From Spirochaetales bacterium (GTDB lineage: Bacteria > Spirochaetota > Spirochaetia > DSM-27196 > Alkalispirochaetaceae): DNA of 51,102 nt. The notes beneath the pieces are model-generated. The model was not told where the DNA came from, did no database searches, and saw only the letters and a program-made list of their open reading frames with translations. Location: the NCBI GenBank assembly GCA_028282545.1, contig JANQHT010000055.1, positions 1-51,102 on the forward strand. Reading direction: 5' to 3'. Of the stretch, positions 10,185-17,910 are shown one piece after another; position 1 is the stretch's first letter; the number at the start of each line of letters is the position of its first letter. Position numbers and translations under genes: made by a program.

Positions 10185-11984
10185 ATGATACCACAACGCA
10201 GTGATGTAACTCCCGACAACGCTTGGGACCTCTCGGCGCTCTACGACGGCGACGGAGCGTGGAACGGCGACCTTGACCGCCTAAAAACGCTGGAACCGCG
10301 AATCGCGGCCTTTTCCGGTCGCCTGGGCGAAGGGATCGCAACGATTCGAGAGTTCATCGAATTATGGATCGAAACGGGACTGCTCCAGGAACGCCTCGGG
10401 TACTACGCGATGCTTCGCCAGAGCGAGGACGCCGGTGACAGTGACAACCAGGCGCGATTTGCCCGCTTCATGCAGGTTTCCAGCAAAATCGACACGGCGG
10501 AGAGTTTTTTTGCGCCGGAACTGCAGCAATTGGACGAAACGCTACGCGCGCAGATTGTGAAGGACAAATCGCTCGCGGAGTACAGGATCGCCCTCGAAAA
10601 GATCCTGCGCTTCAAAGAGCACGTCCTGAGTCCTCGGGAAGAGCGGCTGCTGGCGATGCAGTCCGAAGCCAACCAGACCGCCTCCAAGACGTTTGGTGCC
10701 CTGGTGGACGTGGATATCGATTTTGGAGAGGTGGAAACCCCCGAGGGGGTCCGACCGCTCAGCCAGTCCTCGTACGGATCGCTCATGGAACACCGCGATC
10801 GCTCCGTGCGGAAAACCGCGTTCGACCGGTTCTTTGCCCAGTTCGATCAGCACAAAAACACGCTGGCCGGCCTGTACGAGGGCAGCATCCACCTGGATAT
10901 CTACCAGGCGCGGGCCCGCAACTACCCTTCGGCACTCGAAATGCGCCTCTTTCCCGACAAGGTTCCGGTAACGGTCTACGACACGCTCGTGTCCACCGTC
11001 CGCGAAAACGTGCCGGTCCTGCACCGGTACTATCGTCTCCGCGCCCGGGCCCTCGGTCTTGATCGCCTTTCGCTGATCGACACAAAGGTATCGCTCGTCC
11101 CGGACGTAACGGTGGACATACCGTACGACACGTCCGTCGACATGGTCGTCCGGGCGTTACAACCGCTCGGTGACGAATACACCTCCGTTCTCCGCAAGGG
11201 CCTTCTGGGCGGCTGGGTGGACCGGTACGAGAACAAGGGGAAGCGATCCGGCGCATTCTCCGCCGGGAGCTATCAGGGCGAACCGTACATCCTTATGAAC
11301 TACAAGGACGACACCATCCGGGACACCTTTACGCTCGCCCACGAGGCGGGCCACAGCATGCACTCCTGGTACTCGGTTCGAAACAACCCGTTCCAGCACT
11401 ACGGCTACACCATTTTCGAGGCCGAGGTAGCAAGTACCTTCAATGAACAGCTCCTCTTCCACGACCTGCTCGCCCGCGACCCCGATACAAACATGCGCGC
11501 CTACCTGGTTAACAAGAGTGTGGACGACATGATCGGGACGCTCTTCCGCCAGACGATGTTTGCCGAGTATGAACGCATCCTGCACGAGCGCGTTGAAGCG
11601 GGGGAACCGCTGACGGTGGATAGCTTCCGGGAGATCTACCGCGGACTGTTGGAGGATTACTTCGGAACCGACGTTGACCTTCCACCGGTTGCAGACCTCG
11701 AGGGGTTGCGTATTCCCCATTTCTATCGCGCCTTCTACGTGTACAAGTACGCAACGGGAATCGCCGCGGCGATTGCGCTCTCGCAGATGGTTCTTGAAGG
11801 CGGCGAGTCCGAGCGCGAACGGTACTTCGCGTTCCTGAAGTCCGGGGGCTCCAGGTATCCCCTGGAGTCGCTCGCCGCGGCGGGTGTGGACATGTCACGG
11901 CCGCAGCCCATTCAGAACGCGATGGCCCTTTTTCGCGAACGGGTGGAGATGCTCGAGAATCTGCTGGAACGGCCGGATCAGTAG
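10185..11984 (+). CDS. pepF: Oligoendopeptidase F (M3 family zinc peptidase)
   Basis: The 599-residue product is an M3 metallopeptidase. It has H386-E-A-G-H390 in TLAHEAGHSMHSW and a downstream glutamate in FEAEVAS (Glu414), which together form the zinc site. Length and the N-terminal helical region match PepF/oligoendopeptidase F, a cytoplasmic enzyme that trims short peptides. No signal peptide is seen. The ribosome site before ATG 10185 is weak. The stop codon overlaps the 3' end of the oppositely oriented FecR-domain gene by seven bases. Confidence 0.95.
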   Translation: MIPQRSDVTPDNAWDLSALYDGDGAWNGDLDRLKTLEPRIAAFSGRLGEGIATIREFIELWIETGLLQERLGYYAMLRQSEDAGDSDNQARFARFMQVSSKIDTAESFFAPELQQLDETLRAQIVKDKSLAEYRIALEKILRFKEHVLSPREERLLAMQSEANQTASKTFGALVDVDIDFGEVETPEGVRPLSQSSYGSLMEHRDRSVRKTAFDRFFAQFDQHKNTLAGLYEGSIHLDIYQARARNYPSALEMRLFPDKVPVTVYDTLVSTVRENVPVLHRYYRLRARALGLDRLSLIDTKVSLVPDVTVDIPYDTSVDMVVRALQPLGDEYTSVLRKGLLGGWVDRYENKGKRSGAFSAGSYQGEPYILMNYKDDTIRDTFTLAHEAGHSMHSWYSVRNNPFQHYGYTIFEAEVASTFNEQLLFHDLLARDPDTNMRAYLVNKSVDDMIGTLFRQTMFAEYERILHERVEAGEPLTVDSFREIYRGLLEDYFGTDVDLPPVADLEGLRIPHFYRAFYVYKYATGIAAAIALSQMVLEGGESERERYFAFLKSGGSRYPLESLAAAGVDMSRPQPIQNAMALFRERVEMLENLLERPDQ

Positions 11985-12661
11985 CTGTCGGACCAGGGAA
12001 TGGTGGCGCCTATCCGCGCGGCCAGCTCTTCCATCTGTTCGTCGGTGTGATACAGCAAGGGAGCCACTTCTACCGTCACGCTTCCGTCCGGGGCGGTCAC
12101 GAAGCGGCGCGCCCCGTGATGGTAGTAGTTCGTAGAGAACGCCGGGAACGACTCGTGGTTCAAACTCAGCGACCCGTTGCACGTGCAGATGTACGTCGAG
12201 TTCGGGCTCTCCACGGAGGCGAAAAACGACGTGCCGCGAACTCCCGCGACGGCACCCCGGGTACGAAGAAAAAACCCGGGCGTGTCCCCAAAGGCGTCGC
12301 TGCTTAGGTTGTTGAGCACCGCGGCGAAGGTTCCCGCACGAAGTTCAACGCGCCGCGCCGCACGAGTGACCTCGACGACGATGACGCTGTTCTCGCGGAT
12401 TCGCATGACGTTCCCGGTGCCCATCGTGATTTCCGCGTACGAATCGGCCGCACATTGAACGAGACTCCCGTACGGGATCGTTTGCCCAAGGGCCGCCTTC
12501 TCGGCATCCACGCGGACGTCGCCTTCGAAGTAGCTCAAAACCGCCAGAGACGGCGGAACAAAGACGGAGTGGCTTTGGGCCAGAGCCATTGGAGCGATCC
12601 CAACGAGCACGATGACAGTCACAATCAGCAGGCGGCTCCGGCCGCGGAAGGTCGTCGTCAT
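11978..12661 (-). CDS. Exported FecR-domain protein
   Basis: The 227-residue product starts MTTTFRGRSRLL followed by a hydrophobic segment ending in ALAQ, a typical signal peptide. Residues from about 40 onward (GDVRVDAEKAALGQTIPYGS, then EIRENS-like and VRGTSFF segments) follow the FecR domain pattern. In other proteins this domain lies on the periplasmic side and binds partners or sugars. There is no transmembrane anti-sigma N-terminus, so it is probably a stand-alone periplasmic or surface protein rather than a true FecR regulator. ATG 12661 is the first methionine before the signal peptide. Confidence 0.78.
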   Translation of the reverse strand: MTTTFRGRSRLLIVTVIVLVGIAPMALAQSHSVFVPPSLAVLSYFEGDVRVDAEKAALGQTIPYGSLVQCAADSYAEITMGTGNVMRIRENSVIVVEVTRAARRVELRAGTFAAVLNNLSSDAFGDTPGFFLRTRGAVAGVRGTSFFASVESPNSTYICTCNGSLSLNHESFPAFSTNYYHHGARRFVTAPDGSVTVEVAPLLYHTDEQMEELAARIGATIPWSDSY

Positions 12662-12821
12662 GGCAGCTATTGTAGACCAACTTACGGCAGCCCACAACGC
12701 CGCGTTGTATTGATCGGCAGTTCTCGTTCCGGAAATCAATTGACCGTGGCACGGTTCTCTCCACACAGCGCTGGGCCTCTCGGAGGGCCGTCGCACTCCG
12801 TCCATACCGAGATTTACTGTA

Positions 12822-12850
12822 TTGACAGCGCAGGGCCTTTCCTGTTACAA
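12822..12850 (+). promoter_or_regulatory. Sigma-70 type promoter for tRNA-Leu (GAG)
   Basis: A perfect -35 box TTGACA at 12822-12827 is followed after 17 bases by TTACAA at 12845-12850, preceded by TG as in extended -10 elements. The tRNA begins 16 bases after the -10 box, a natural spacing. Confidence 0.7.
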
Positions 12851-12866
12851 ATCAGCTCGCTCAAAT

Positions 12867-12950
12867 GCGGCAGTGGCGGAACTGGTAGACGCGCTAGCTT
12901 GAGGGGCTAGTGGCCGCAAGGTCGTGGAGGTTCAAGTCCTCTCTGCCGCA
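12867..12950 (+). tRNA. tRNA-Leu (GAG)
   Basis: This is a class II tRNA of 84 bases. GCGGCAG pairs with CTGCCGC, with discriminator A at 12950. The anticodon stem CTAGC/GCTAG encloses TTGAGGG, giving anticodon GAG. The long variable arm includes TGGCCGCAAGGTCGT, and the T arm has GGTTCAAGTCC. Its 3' end is repeated 187 bases downstream, marking this gene as an integration site. Confidence 0.95.
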
Positions 12951-12951
12951 A
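12935..12951 (+). repeat. Attachment-like repeat, copy 1 (3' end of tRNA-Leu)
   Basis: AGTCCTCTCTGCCGCAA covers the 3' end of the tRNA gene and is repeated exactly at 13122-13138. A tRNA 3' end duplicated near an integrase remnant is the classic trace of site-specific integration. Confidence 0.7.
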
Positions 12952-12957
12952 AGACCA

Positions 12958-12995
12958 GCCCTGACCGACGCGACAGCACCGGTTAGGGCTTTTTT
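12958..12995 (+). terminator. Rho-independent terminator of tRNA-Leu (GAG)
   Basis: GCCCTGACCG at 12958-12967 pairs with CGGTTAGGGC at 12980-12989, nine Watson-Crick pairs plus one wobble, followed by six T at 12990-12995. It ends the tRNA transcript before the hairpin-rich element. Confidence 0.9.
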
Positions 12996-13002
12996 GTGAC
13001 CT

Positions 13003-13132
13003 CAGAGAGGACTTGAATCGGAGCTGCGGCGCGAATACATGGAGCGTGAAACGACAGGATGTCGTTTCAGCAGCGGAGCCGGGCTGGAAGGAGCCGTCAC
13101 GACGACGGCGACTGGAAGCCGAGTCCTCTCTG
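13003..13132 (+). other. Hairpin-rich element closed by copies of the tRNA-Leu 3' end
   Basis: CAGAGAGGACT at 13003-13013 pairs perfectly with AGTCCTCTCTG at 13122-13132. Inside, GCTGC (13023-13027) pairs with GCAGC (13070-13074) and encloses GAAACGACA/TGTCGTTTC (13048-13068, three-base loop). GCCGTC/GACGGC (13093-13109) forms a further hairpin. No open frame fits known proteins. The left arm extends to CAGAGAGGACTTGAA (13003-13017), an inverted copy of tRNA bases 12931-12945. It may be a folded RNA, a small non-autonomous mobile repeat or an attachment-site core. Confidence 0.6.
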
Positions 13133-13138
13133 CCGCAA
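13122..13138 (+). repeat. Attachment-like repeat, copy 2
   Basis: This is an exact 17-base copy of the tRNA-Leu 3' end (copy 1 at 12935-12951). It lies about 100 bases before the integrase remnant and also supplies the right arm of the closing stem of the hairpin-rich element. Confidence 0.7.
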
Positions 13139-13142
13139 TTTT

Positions 13143-13163
13143 AATCGTTGCATAGCAGCGATT
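13143..13163. repeat. Nine-pair hairpin before the integrase remnant
   Basis: AATCGTTGC at 13143-13151 and GCAGCGATT at 13155-13163 pair over nine positions with one G-T wobble and a three-base loop. It lies just outside repeat copy 2, where recombinase arm sites or operators are often found. Confidence 0.45.
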
Positions 13164-13209
13164 CAGAAGGCAACGGAACAACCGACGCCTCACACAAAAC
13201 CAAAACTGT

Positions 13210-13234
13210 GGCAAATCGTGACAAGCGATTTGCC
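13210..13234 (+). promoter_or_regulatory. Nine-pair inverted repeat abutting the integrase ribosome site
   Basis: GGCAAATCG at 13210-13218 and CGATTTGCC at 13226-13234 are perfect complements with a seven-base loop. The repeat ends directly before the GGGAGG ribosome site (13235-13240) of the integrase remnant. It could be a translational control hairpin or an operator; this is inference from position only. Confidence 0.45.
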
Positions 13235-13245
13235 GGGAGGTTGCT

Positions 13246-13670
13246 GTGAGAGAGTCGGAAGTGAAGTTTTACCCACGCGAACGAAAGAAAACCTCGCCGA
13301 TTTGGTACGCCAAGGTTCCTGGCGTCTGGAAGCGGCTTAACACCGGGGTGACAACCGAGAAGTCGGCACGCGCATGGTGGCGGCGCGAAGTGCTTGGCGG
13401 TCGTATGAGTGCTGAGCGAAAGCCCGTCCCCACCCTCGACGAGTGGACCGACGGTTTCTACGGTCTGGACGGCAGGTATGACCGGACGAAGCAGGTCCGG
13501 GGTCAACACCTTTCGCAGATGTACCTCGAAAATCTGGACCGCCACCATCGCAGCATCTGGCCCCCGTGTTCGGCCCTCGCAAGATTGACGTGATCCCGGC
13601 GCCCGATGACGCGTTGCGCGCCGGAATTCCGTGTGCTATGATCCGGTTTGTACTATCTTTATTGGTATGA
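13246..13670 (+). pseudogene. Tyrosine recombinase (integrase), frameshifted N-terminal remnant
   Basis: GTG 13246 follows GGGAGG at good spacing. The first 100 or so residues resemble the arm-binding and core-binding part of phage-type integrases (IWYAKVPGVWKRLNTGVTT, then a SAM-like helical region). The frame runs into unrelated residues and stops at 13593. Shifting one base at the CCCCC run near 13560-13565 gives PVFGPRKIDVIPAPDDALRAG, a good continuation of the core-binding domain, before a stop at 13668-13670. The whole catalytic domain with the R-H-R-Y residues is missing. The gene is therefore both frameshifted and truncated, consistent with a decayed element at the tRNA-Leu site. Confidence 0.75.
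13614..13642 (+). promoter_or_regulatory. Candidate promoter for the cargo genes
   Basis: TTGCGC at 13614-13619 is separated by 17 bases from TATGAT at 13637-13642. It lies in the tail of the integrase remnant and about 50 bases before the first cargo gene. Confidence 0.5.
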
Positions 13671-13691
13671 CGCGGGCAATTGAGGCTGATG

Positions 13692-14096
13692 ATGCTTGAA
13701 CGTGCAACGGTAACCACATTTGTCGCTTGTGATAGGGTGATAGAAGAGGCGAATACACGCAAGAAGTCGGTTATCGGAATCTTCTCGAACTTCCATTTCG
13801 AGCAATTGCCGGCGCGCCCGCCGTTTCCGTGGTTTTTATTTGCTCAGATAAAGAACCTTGCCGATGGGCAGCACGACATTACCGTCAATATTGTTCATGA
13901 CGAAACACAGGCGGTGGTGTTTTCGGCCACCATTGAAGTCAAAGAAGAACATCCAGAAAGCGTCGATTTAGTACTGCCGGTCATTGCCGAATTTCAAAAG
14001 AAGGGACAACACGTAGTGTCCCTGAACATCGGCGGGCAACAAAAGGCGTATTTCATTCTATCCGTCGAGATTCAGAAACGTACCTTGGGGGGGTGA
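13692..14096 (+). CDS. DUF6941-like protein of unknown function
   Basis: The 134-residue product has a compact beta-rich pattern: an opening strand (VTTFVACDRVIEE), a KKSVIGIF segment, PWFLFAQIKN, then alternating strands to the end. It resembles the family annotated as DUF6941, whose function is unknown; the match is from memory. GAGG at 13682-13685 lies six bases before ATG 13692; ATG 13689 is also possible. Base composition is visibly more A+T rich than in the surrounding chromosome. It forms an operon with the next two genes. Confidence 0.6.
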   Translation: MLERATVTTFVACDRVIEEANTRKKSVIGIFSNFHFEQLPARPPFPWFLFAQIKNLADGQHDITVNIVHDETQAVVFSATIEVKEEHPESVDLVLPVIAEFQKKGQHVVSLNIGGQQKAYFILSVEIQKRTLGG

Positions 14097-14100
14097 GCGC

Positions 14101-14361
14101 ATGGGCAATACTTCGCTGGAGACAGTGACGGAATTCTATGGGAACCGCGACATGTTCGATGTCAGCTACAAGGATACCAACATCGAGTACGTCGGGGGCT
14201 TTGCTTCGCAATTGTCTGGAGACTGGATGACCGGGGAACTTGTTGTTTTAACCATCCGTGACTACTCCGAACTGTCGGACTATGACCAAGAGTCGCAAAG
14301 GCGGATTCTGTCCGGCTTGTCGCGAACGGAGTTTAAACGCCGCGATACACCATTGGGCTAA
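14101..14361 (+). CDS. Small protein of unknown function, possible antitoxin
   Basis: The 86-residue product is acidic at its centre and basic at its C terminus (SRTEFKRRDT). I do not recognise it. It starts four bases after the DUF6941-like gene and ends 12 bases before a RelE/ParE-like toxin gene. That is the place and size expected of an antitoxin, but it shows none of the usual antitoxin DNA-binding folds (ribbon-helix-helix, Phd/YefM, HTH). The role is therefore inferred from position only. Confidence 0.55.
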   Translation: MGNTSLETVTEFYGNRDMFDVSYKDTNIEYVGGFASQLSGDWMTGELVVLTIRDYSELSDYDQESQRRILSGLSRTEFKRRDTPLG

Positions 14362-14373
14362 GCCACGGACGGA

Positions 14374-14679
14374 ATGACGTTTGAGTTGCTTTTTGCTGAG
14401 GAAGCCGACGACACTCTGAACCGTCTGGGCGCCGACAAGGCCAACGTTGCACAACACAAAGCAGTCAATAAGGCGTTACGGTTTCTCAAACAAGATCCGA
14501 GACATCCGTCATTGAACAGCAAACGCTTCCACACGCTGACGGGACCGAATAACGAAACGGTCTACGAGAGCTATGCTCAGAACCGAACACCCGGTGCCTA
14601 TCGGATTTTCTGGTACTACAAGAAAGCCGACACGCCCACGATAGTCATCGCGGCTATTGAGCCTCATTCGAGTAAATGA
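14374..14679 (+). CDS. RelE/ParE-superfamily toxin-like protein
   Basis: The 101-residue product has the size and layout of RelE/ParE toxins: an N-terminal strand and helix (FELLFAEEADDTLNRL), a second helix with KALRFLKQDPRHPSLNSK, and a C-terminal sheet with YESYAQN, GAYRIFWYY and IVIAAIEPH. Such proteins usually cleave ribosome-bound mRNA or poison gyrase. The basic and aromatic residues in the final strands fit an RNase-like site, but no activity can be proved from sequence. It is the last gene of the islet. Confidence 0.68.
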   Translation: MTFELLFAEEADDTLNRLGADKANVAQHKAVNKALRFLKQDPRHPSLNSKRFHTLTGPNNETVYESYAQNRTPGAYRIFWYYKKADTPTIVIAAIEPHSSK

Positions 14680-14801
14680 GGTTGTAACCGAACCAATTGA
14701 CTTAACATTTCGCCCGTACATCGCACGCAATCCCCCCACCACACCCGATACCCTGATGAAACTTAGCCGATCCGCCGGCGAAGGGTTGAAGGAAAACGGT
14801 G

Positions 14802-15704
14802 TTAGAGAAGACCCACAGACACGCTGCCCACGAGCGTGGCCGTGTAGAGCAGGAAAATCCGGCTGATTGACGCCATGTTCGCCATCTTTGTGGCGTGGGA
14901 GAAACCGCGCCGCGCCATCGCCCCGTACTCGATCCCGGCCGCAACGAGGCAGGGTATGAGCACCAGCAGCCCCCGAAACGGCAACAGGCCCGACAGGACG
15001 AACACGGCCACAAGACCCCACCCGAGAACCTGCTGGGCCGCGAAGAACACCACCGTTCCCCGCGCTCCGAGCAGGATCGATACCGTCCTGCGCCCGCTCG
15101 CGGCGTCACCAAGGCGGTCGCAGGAGTTGTTGACCGTGAGAATGGAGGCAACCATGAACGTGTGCGGTATCGCGGCAATGAGGACAAACGTGTCCACGGT
15201 ACGCGCGTGAATCGCGTACGACAGGATCACCACGGCGTATCCCAGGAATCCACCGGCGAAGAGTTCCCCCAGGGGCGTCCGGGACAATGGGAGGGGTCCG
15301 CCGTTGTATGTATACCCGACCGCCATACCGGCGATGCCAACCACGATCACCAGCCACGACACCCTCACGGCCAGGAATATCCCGGGAATCGCCGAAAGGG
15401 CAAAAAGAGCCACCGCGATCATCAGTGCCAGGCCGGGTGCGACGTTTTCGTGAACGAGAACCTTGTCCCGTTCACGGTTCGTATCGCCGGTGTCGACACC
15501 GCGGTAGAAGTCGAAAAAGGTGTTAAACGCCGTGGTGCCCATGTCCACGAGGAGGAGCGCCCCGAGCAGAAGCAGCGCCGCCGGAACGTCAACCGATGCA
15601 CCGCGATACACGGCAAAAAGCGTTCCCACGACAAACGCCGAGGCGCTGACGATCTTGGTCCTGATCTCTACGATGCGCAGAAACTGGTATAGAGTCACGG
15701 TCAC
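14802..15704 (-). CDS. UbiA-family prenyltransferase, MenA-like
   Basis: About 300 residues form some eight to nine predicted transmembrane segments. Two aspartate motifs typical of the UbiA family are present: NTFFDFYRGVDTGD near residue 60 and NNSCDRLGDAASGRRT near 190. The second resembles MenA, which attaches a polyprenyl chain to dihydroxynaphthoate in menaquinone synthesis. No other quinone gene is nearby, so the substrate is uncertain. Start choice lies between TTG 15707 and GTG 15704; AGGAG precedes both. The start codon is only 17 bases from the divergent DUF454 gene. Confidence 0.8.
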   Translation of the reverse strand: MTVTLYQFLRIVEIRTKIVSASAFVVGTLFAVYRGASVDVPAALLLLGALLLVDMGTTAFNTFFDFYRGVDTGDTNRERDKVLVHENVAPGLALMIAVALFALSAIPGIFLAVRVSWLVIVVGIAGMAVGYTYNGGPLPLSRTPLGELFAGGFLGYAVVILSYAIHARTVDTFVLIAAIPHTFMVASILTVNNSCDRLGDAASGRRTVSILLGARGTVVFFAAQQVLGWGLVAVFVLSGLLPFRGLLVLIPCLVAAGIEYGAMARRGFSHATKMANMASISRIFLLYTATLVGSVSVGLL

Positions 15705-15721
15705 CAAGTATACTCCTGGCG

Positions 15722-16111
15722 ATGAATATCGTCTTCCGCGCCGCTCTTGTGACGGTGGGACTCGCCTCCCTCGTCCTCGGCATAATCGGGATAGTTCTTC
15801 CCATTCTCCCCACCACGCCGTTTCTGCTTCTCTCCGCGGCGTGCTTTCTCCGTGGCTCCCGCCGTCTCTATACGTGGCTTATGAACCACCGTCACCTGGG
15901 AAGCTTCATACGGAACTATCGGGACCGGAGGGCGTTGACCGCCCGGTCAAAGGTTACGGCGCTCCTTCTGCTGTGGCTCACGATCTCCTACTCCGCGTGT
16001 GTCGTGGTGGAACACATCGCTCTCCGCGTATCTCTCTTTGTGATCGCCCTGGCCGTAACGATCCACATAGCAACACTGGGTACGATGCGTGCCGGTGAGG
16101 AACCTCGTTGA
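15722..16111 (+). CDS. DUF454 (YbaN-like) membrane protein
   Basis: The 129-residue product shows the YbaN/DUF454 pattern. It has an N-terminal transmembrane segment with GIIGIVLPILPTTPFLLL, then CFLRGSRRLYTWL with the conserved LG after MNHRH, and two C-terminal membrane segments. It is an inner-membrane protein of unknown function. Its stop codon overlaps the TTG start of the MBL hydrolase gene, so the two form a coupled pair. Confidence 0.85.
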   Translation: MNIVFRAALVTVGLASLVLGIIGIVLPILPTTPFLLLSAACFLRGSRRLYTWLMNHRHLGSFIRNYRDRRALTARSKVTALLLLWLTISYSACVVVEHIALRVSLFVIALAVTIHIATLGTMRAGEEPR

Positions 16112-16806
16112 GCAGCCTCGTCGTTCCCGGCCTGACCCGCGTATCCCTGGGAATGGTGAATGCATATCTCGTGCACGATAAAGAGAGCGTCGTAATCGTC
16201 GATTCGGGATTAAAAGTGCATGGGCCTCGCATCCTCCGAGCGGTCCGGCGCCTGGGGCGCCAACCGGAAGACGTACAGCTGATTATCGCCACCCACGCCC
16301 ACATTGATCACACCGGCTCCCTGGCGTTCCTCAAGCGCTCAACCGGGGCACCCGTGGCCATGCATCCGGCCGACGCCGAACTCGTCGCCTCCGGCGCAAC
16401 CATTCGCCCCTGGACCCCGGGCCGTGACAGGCTTTCCCGGTTCATCTGCGCTCTGTCGCCACCCGCCGGCCGTGCCCGCGTGGAACCTGTGCTTCCTGAC
16501 ACGCTCCTAACCGATGGCGCACAGATCGACCTTACCGGCGGTCTGCGCGTGCACCACGCCCCGGGCCATTCCGCGGGACAGATCGTCCTTCTCTGGAGGG
16601 AATCGGTTCTCATCGGTGCGGATATCGTCACCAACTGGGGCCACCTTCGCCCGCCGGTTCTCTTTGAGGAGGAGTCGTTGGCGTACGACACGATCCGCCG
16701 CATCGCCCTACTCCCCTTCGAGACAGCGGTGTTTGGCCACGGCCGTCCCATCGTCGGTGCCGCCAAACGCGTAATCGCCGATTGGGCGGAGTCGCTTCCC
16801 GATTAG
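16108..16806 (+). CDS. MBL-fold metallo-hydrolase
   Basis: The 232-residue product has the metal ligands of the metallo-beta-lactamase fold: HAHIDH near residues 62-67, the histidine in APGHSAGQ, the aspartate in GADIV and the histidine in FGHGRP. It is a glyoxalase II-like, probably zinc-binding cytoplasmic hydrolase; its substrate cannot be predicted. TTG 16108 is preferred because GGTGAGG lies seven bases upstream and it overlaps the previous stop. Confidence 0.85.
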   Translation: MSSLVVPGLTRVSLGMVNAYLVHDKESVVIVDSGLKVHGPRILRAVRRLGRQPEDVQLIIATHAHIDHTGSLAFLKRSTGAPVAMHPADAELVASGATIRPWTPGRDRLSRFICALSPPAGRARVEPVLPDTLLTDGAQIDLTGGLRVHHAPGHSAGQIVLLWRESVLIGADIVTNWGHLRPPVLFEEESLAYDTIRRIALLPFETAVFGHGRPIVGAAKRVIADWAESLPD

Positions 16807-17876
16807 AGTCGTATCCTGGTCGTCGCGGAAATCGTCCAGACACCGGGAATAATCGCGTACGACAGACCGACACCCAGGGATACGGGCCACACCAGGACGG
16901 AAAGGCCCCCGAAGCCCCGTACGTACCATCCCGCACGCCAGTTGCTGTCCGCGTCGATGCCCGGGGAAAGCGACACGTCGGGCGAGAGCGTCTCAACGCC
17001 GGTGATGATCGTTTCACGCAGGTTATCCGGGACCGCTACGCCGTCTTGGGTTAGCGTTAGATCTGAATCGAGACGAACCTGGAAGCGCGAAAGACCACCG
17101 CCGATCGCCACCCCCGAATACCCCTCAAACGGACCGTGCCGTGTACCAATTGACCAGTGCACCTCCGCGGTGTGACTCTCCCACTCGACCGCGGCGGACA
17201 CGTCGGTGAGGCCCACCTCCACCGTTTGTGTCGAGTCGGTCGGAAGATACTCGAACTCCCCAATCTCGATATCATCGTCGCTTCTTACGCCCACATCTCC
17301 ACCGAGGTAGGAGTATGCAAACCCCATCGCCTGGCGGCTGGGGTGGTTCACCGCGTCTCTCCCGGTCCGCCTGCGAAGACCGACACCGAAAGCGCGGTAG
17401 TCGAGGGCCGTCACGTTTTCCGGCACGTATTGCCACGCTTCATCGGGAACGAAGCTGTAAGAGGTTCCCACCTCGAAGGGGAAGAGCGGCGCCCCTACCC
17501 GAAGGTCGATCGCGTATCCCGGCAGAGGAATGCCGGGTAGCCCCGTCTCTTCAAGCGAGTCGGTGCCGTCCTCGATTTCGAGAGCGTCCAAAAGGTCCTG
17601 GATGTACGAAAAGGGGAAAAACGTGGCACCCACGGTGATCCCCGCCGACACCGCCGGGACGAGGGGACCAACGAATCGACCGCGAAACTCCCGCCCCTCA
17701 AAGGGGCGTCCCCCGGAGAGCCCGATCGTTCCGTTCAACGGCAGTGCGTCGGTGAAATCCCTGGCGCTGGATCGAAGCTCCTCTTCCAGAGTCTGTAGGT
17801 CCAGCGGCGAGGCCCGGAACGCGCCGGCCGTACAGAGAACGGCGAAGCAACATACCAGAACCGCTCCGCGAGGTAT
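16803..17876 (-). CDS. Exported beta-rich envelope protein, start codon unresolved
   Basis: The frame encodes roughly 355 residues: a signal-like segment (GAVLVCCFAVLCTAGAF), a helical stretch (LQTLEEELRSSARDF), then a long series of alternating strands ending in TTRIRL. This pattern suggests an outer-membrane barrel. The family is unknown. No ATG, GTG or TTG lies in frame near the signal segment; the nearest canonical start (18050) would overlap a divergent gene. A good GGAAGGAG ribosome site lies just upstream on the minus strand, with only ATA or CTG in phase after it. The boundary given is therefore a guess. Confidence 0.6.
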   Translation of the reverse strand: MPRGAVLVCCFAVLCTAGAFRASPLDLQTLEEELRSSARDFTDALPLNGTIGLSGGRPFEGREFRGRFVGPLVPAVSAGITVGATFFPFSYIQDLLDALEIEDGTDSLEETGLPGIPLPGYAIDLRVGAPLFPFEVGTSYSFVPDEAWQYVPENVTALDYRAFGVGLRRRTGRDAVNHPSRQAMGFAYSYLGGDVGVRSDDDIEIGEFEYLPTDSTQTVEVGLTDVSAAVEWESHTAEVHWSIGTRHGPFEGYSGVAIGGGLSRFQVRLDSDLTLTQDGVAVPDNLRETIITGVETLSPDVSLSPGIDADSNWRAGWYVRGFGGLSVLVWPVSLGVGLSYAIIPGVWTISATTRIRL

Positions 17877-17910
17877 TGCACGGGACGCTCCTTCCCTGTT
17901 CCAATGGGTT

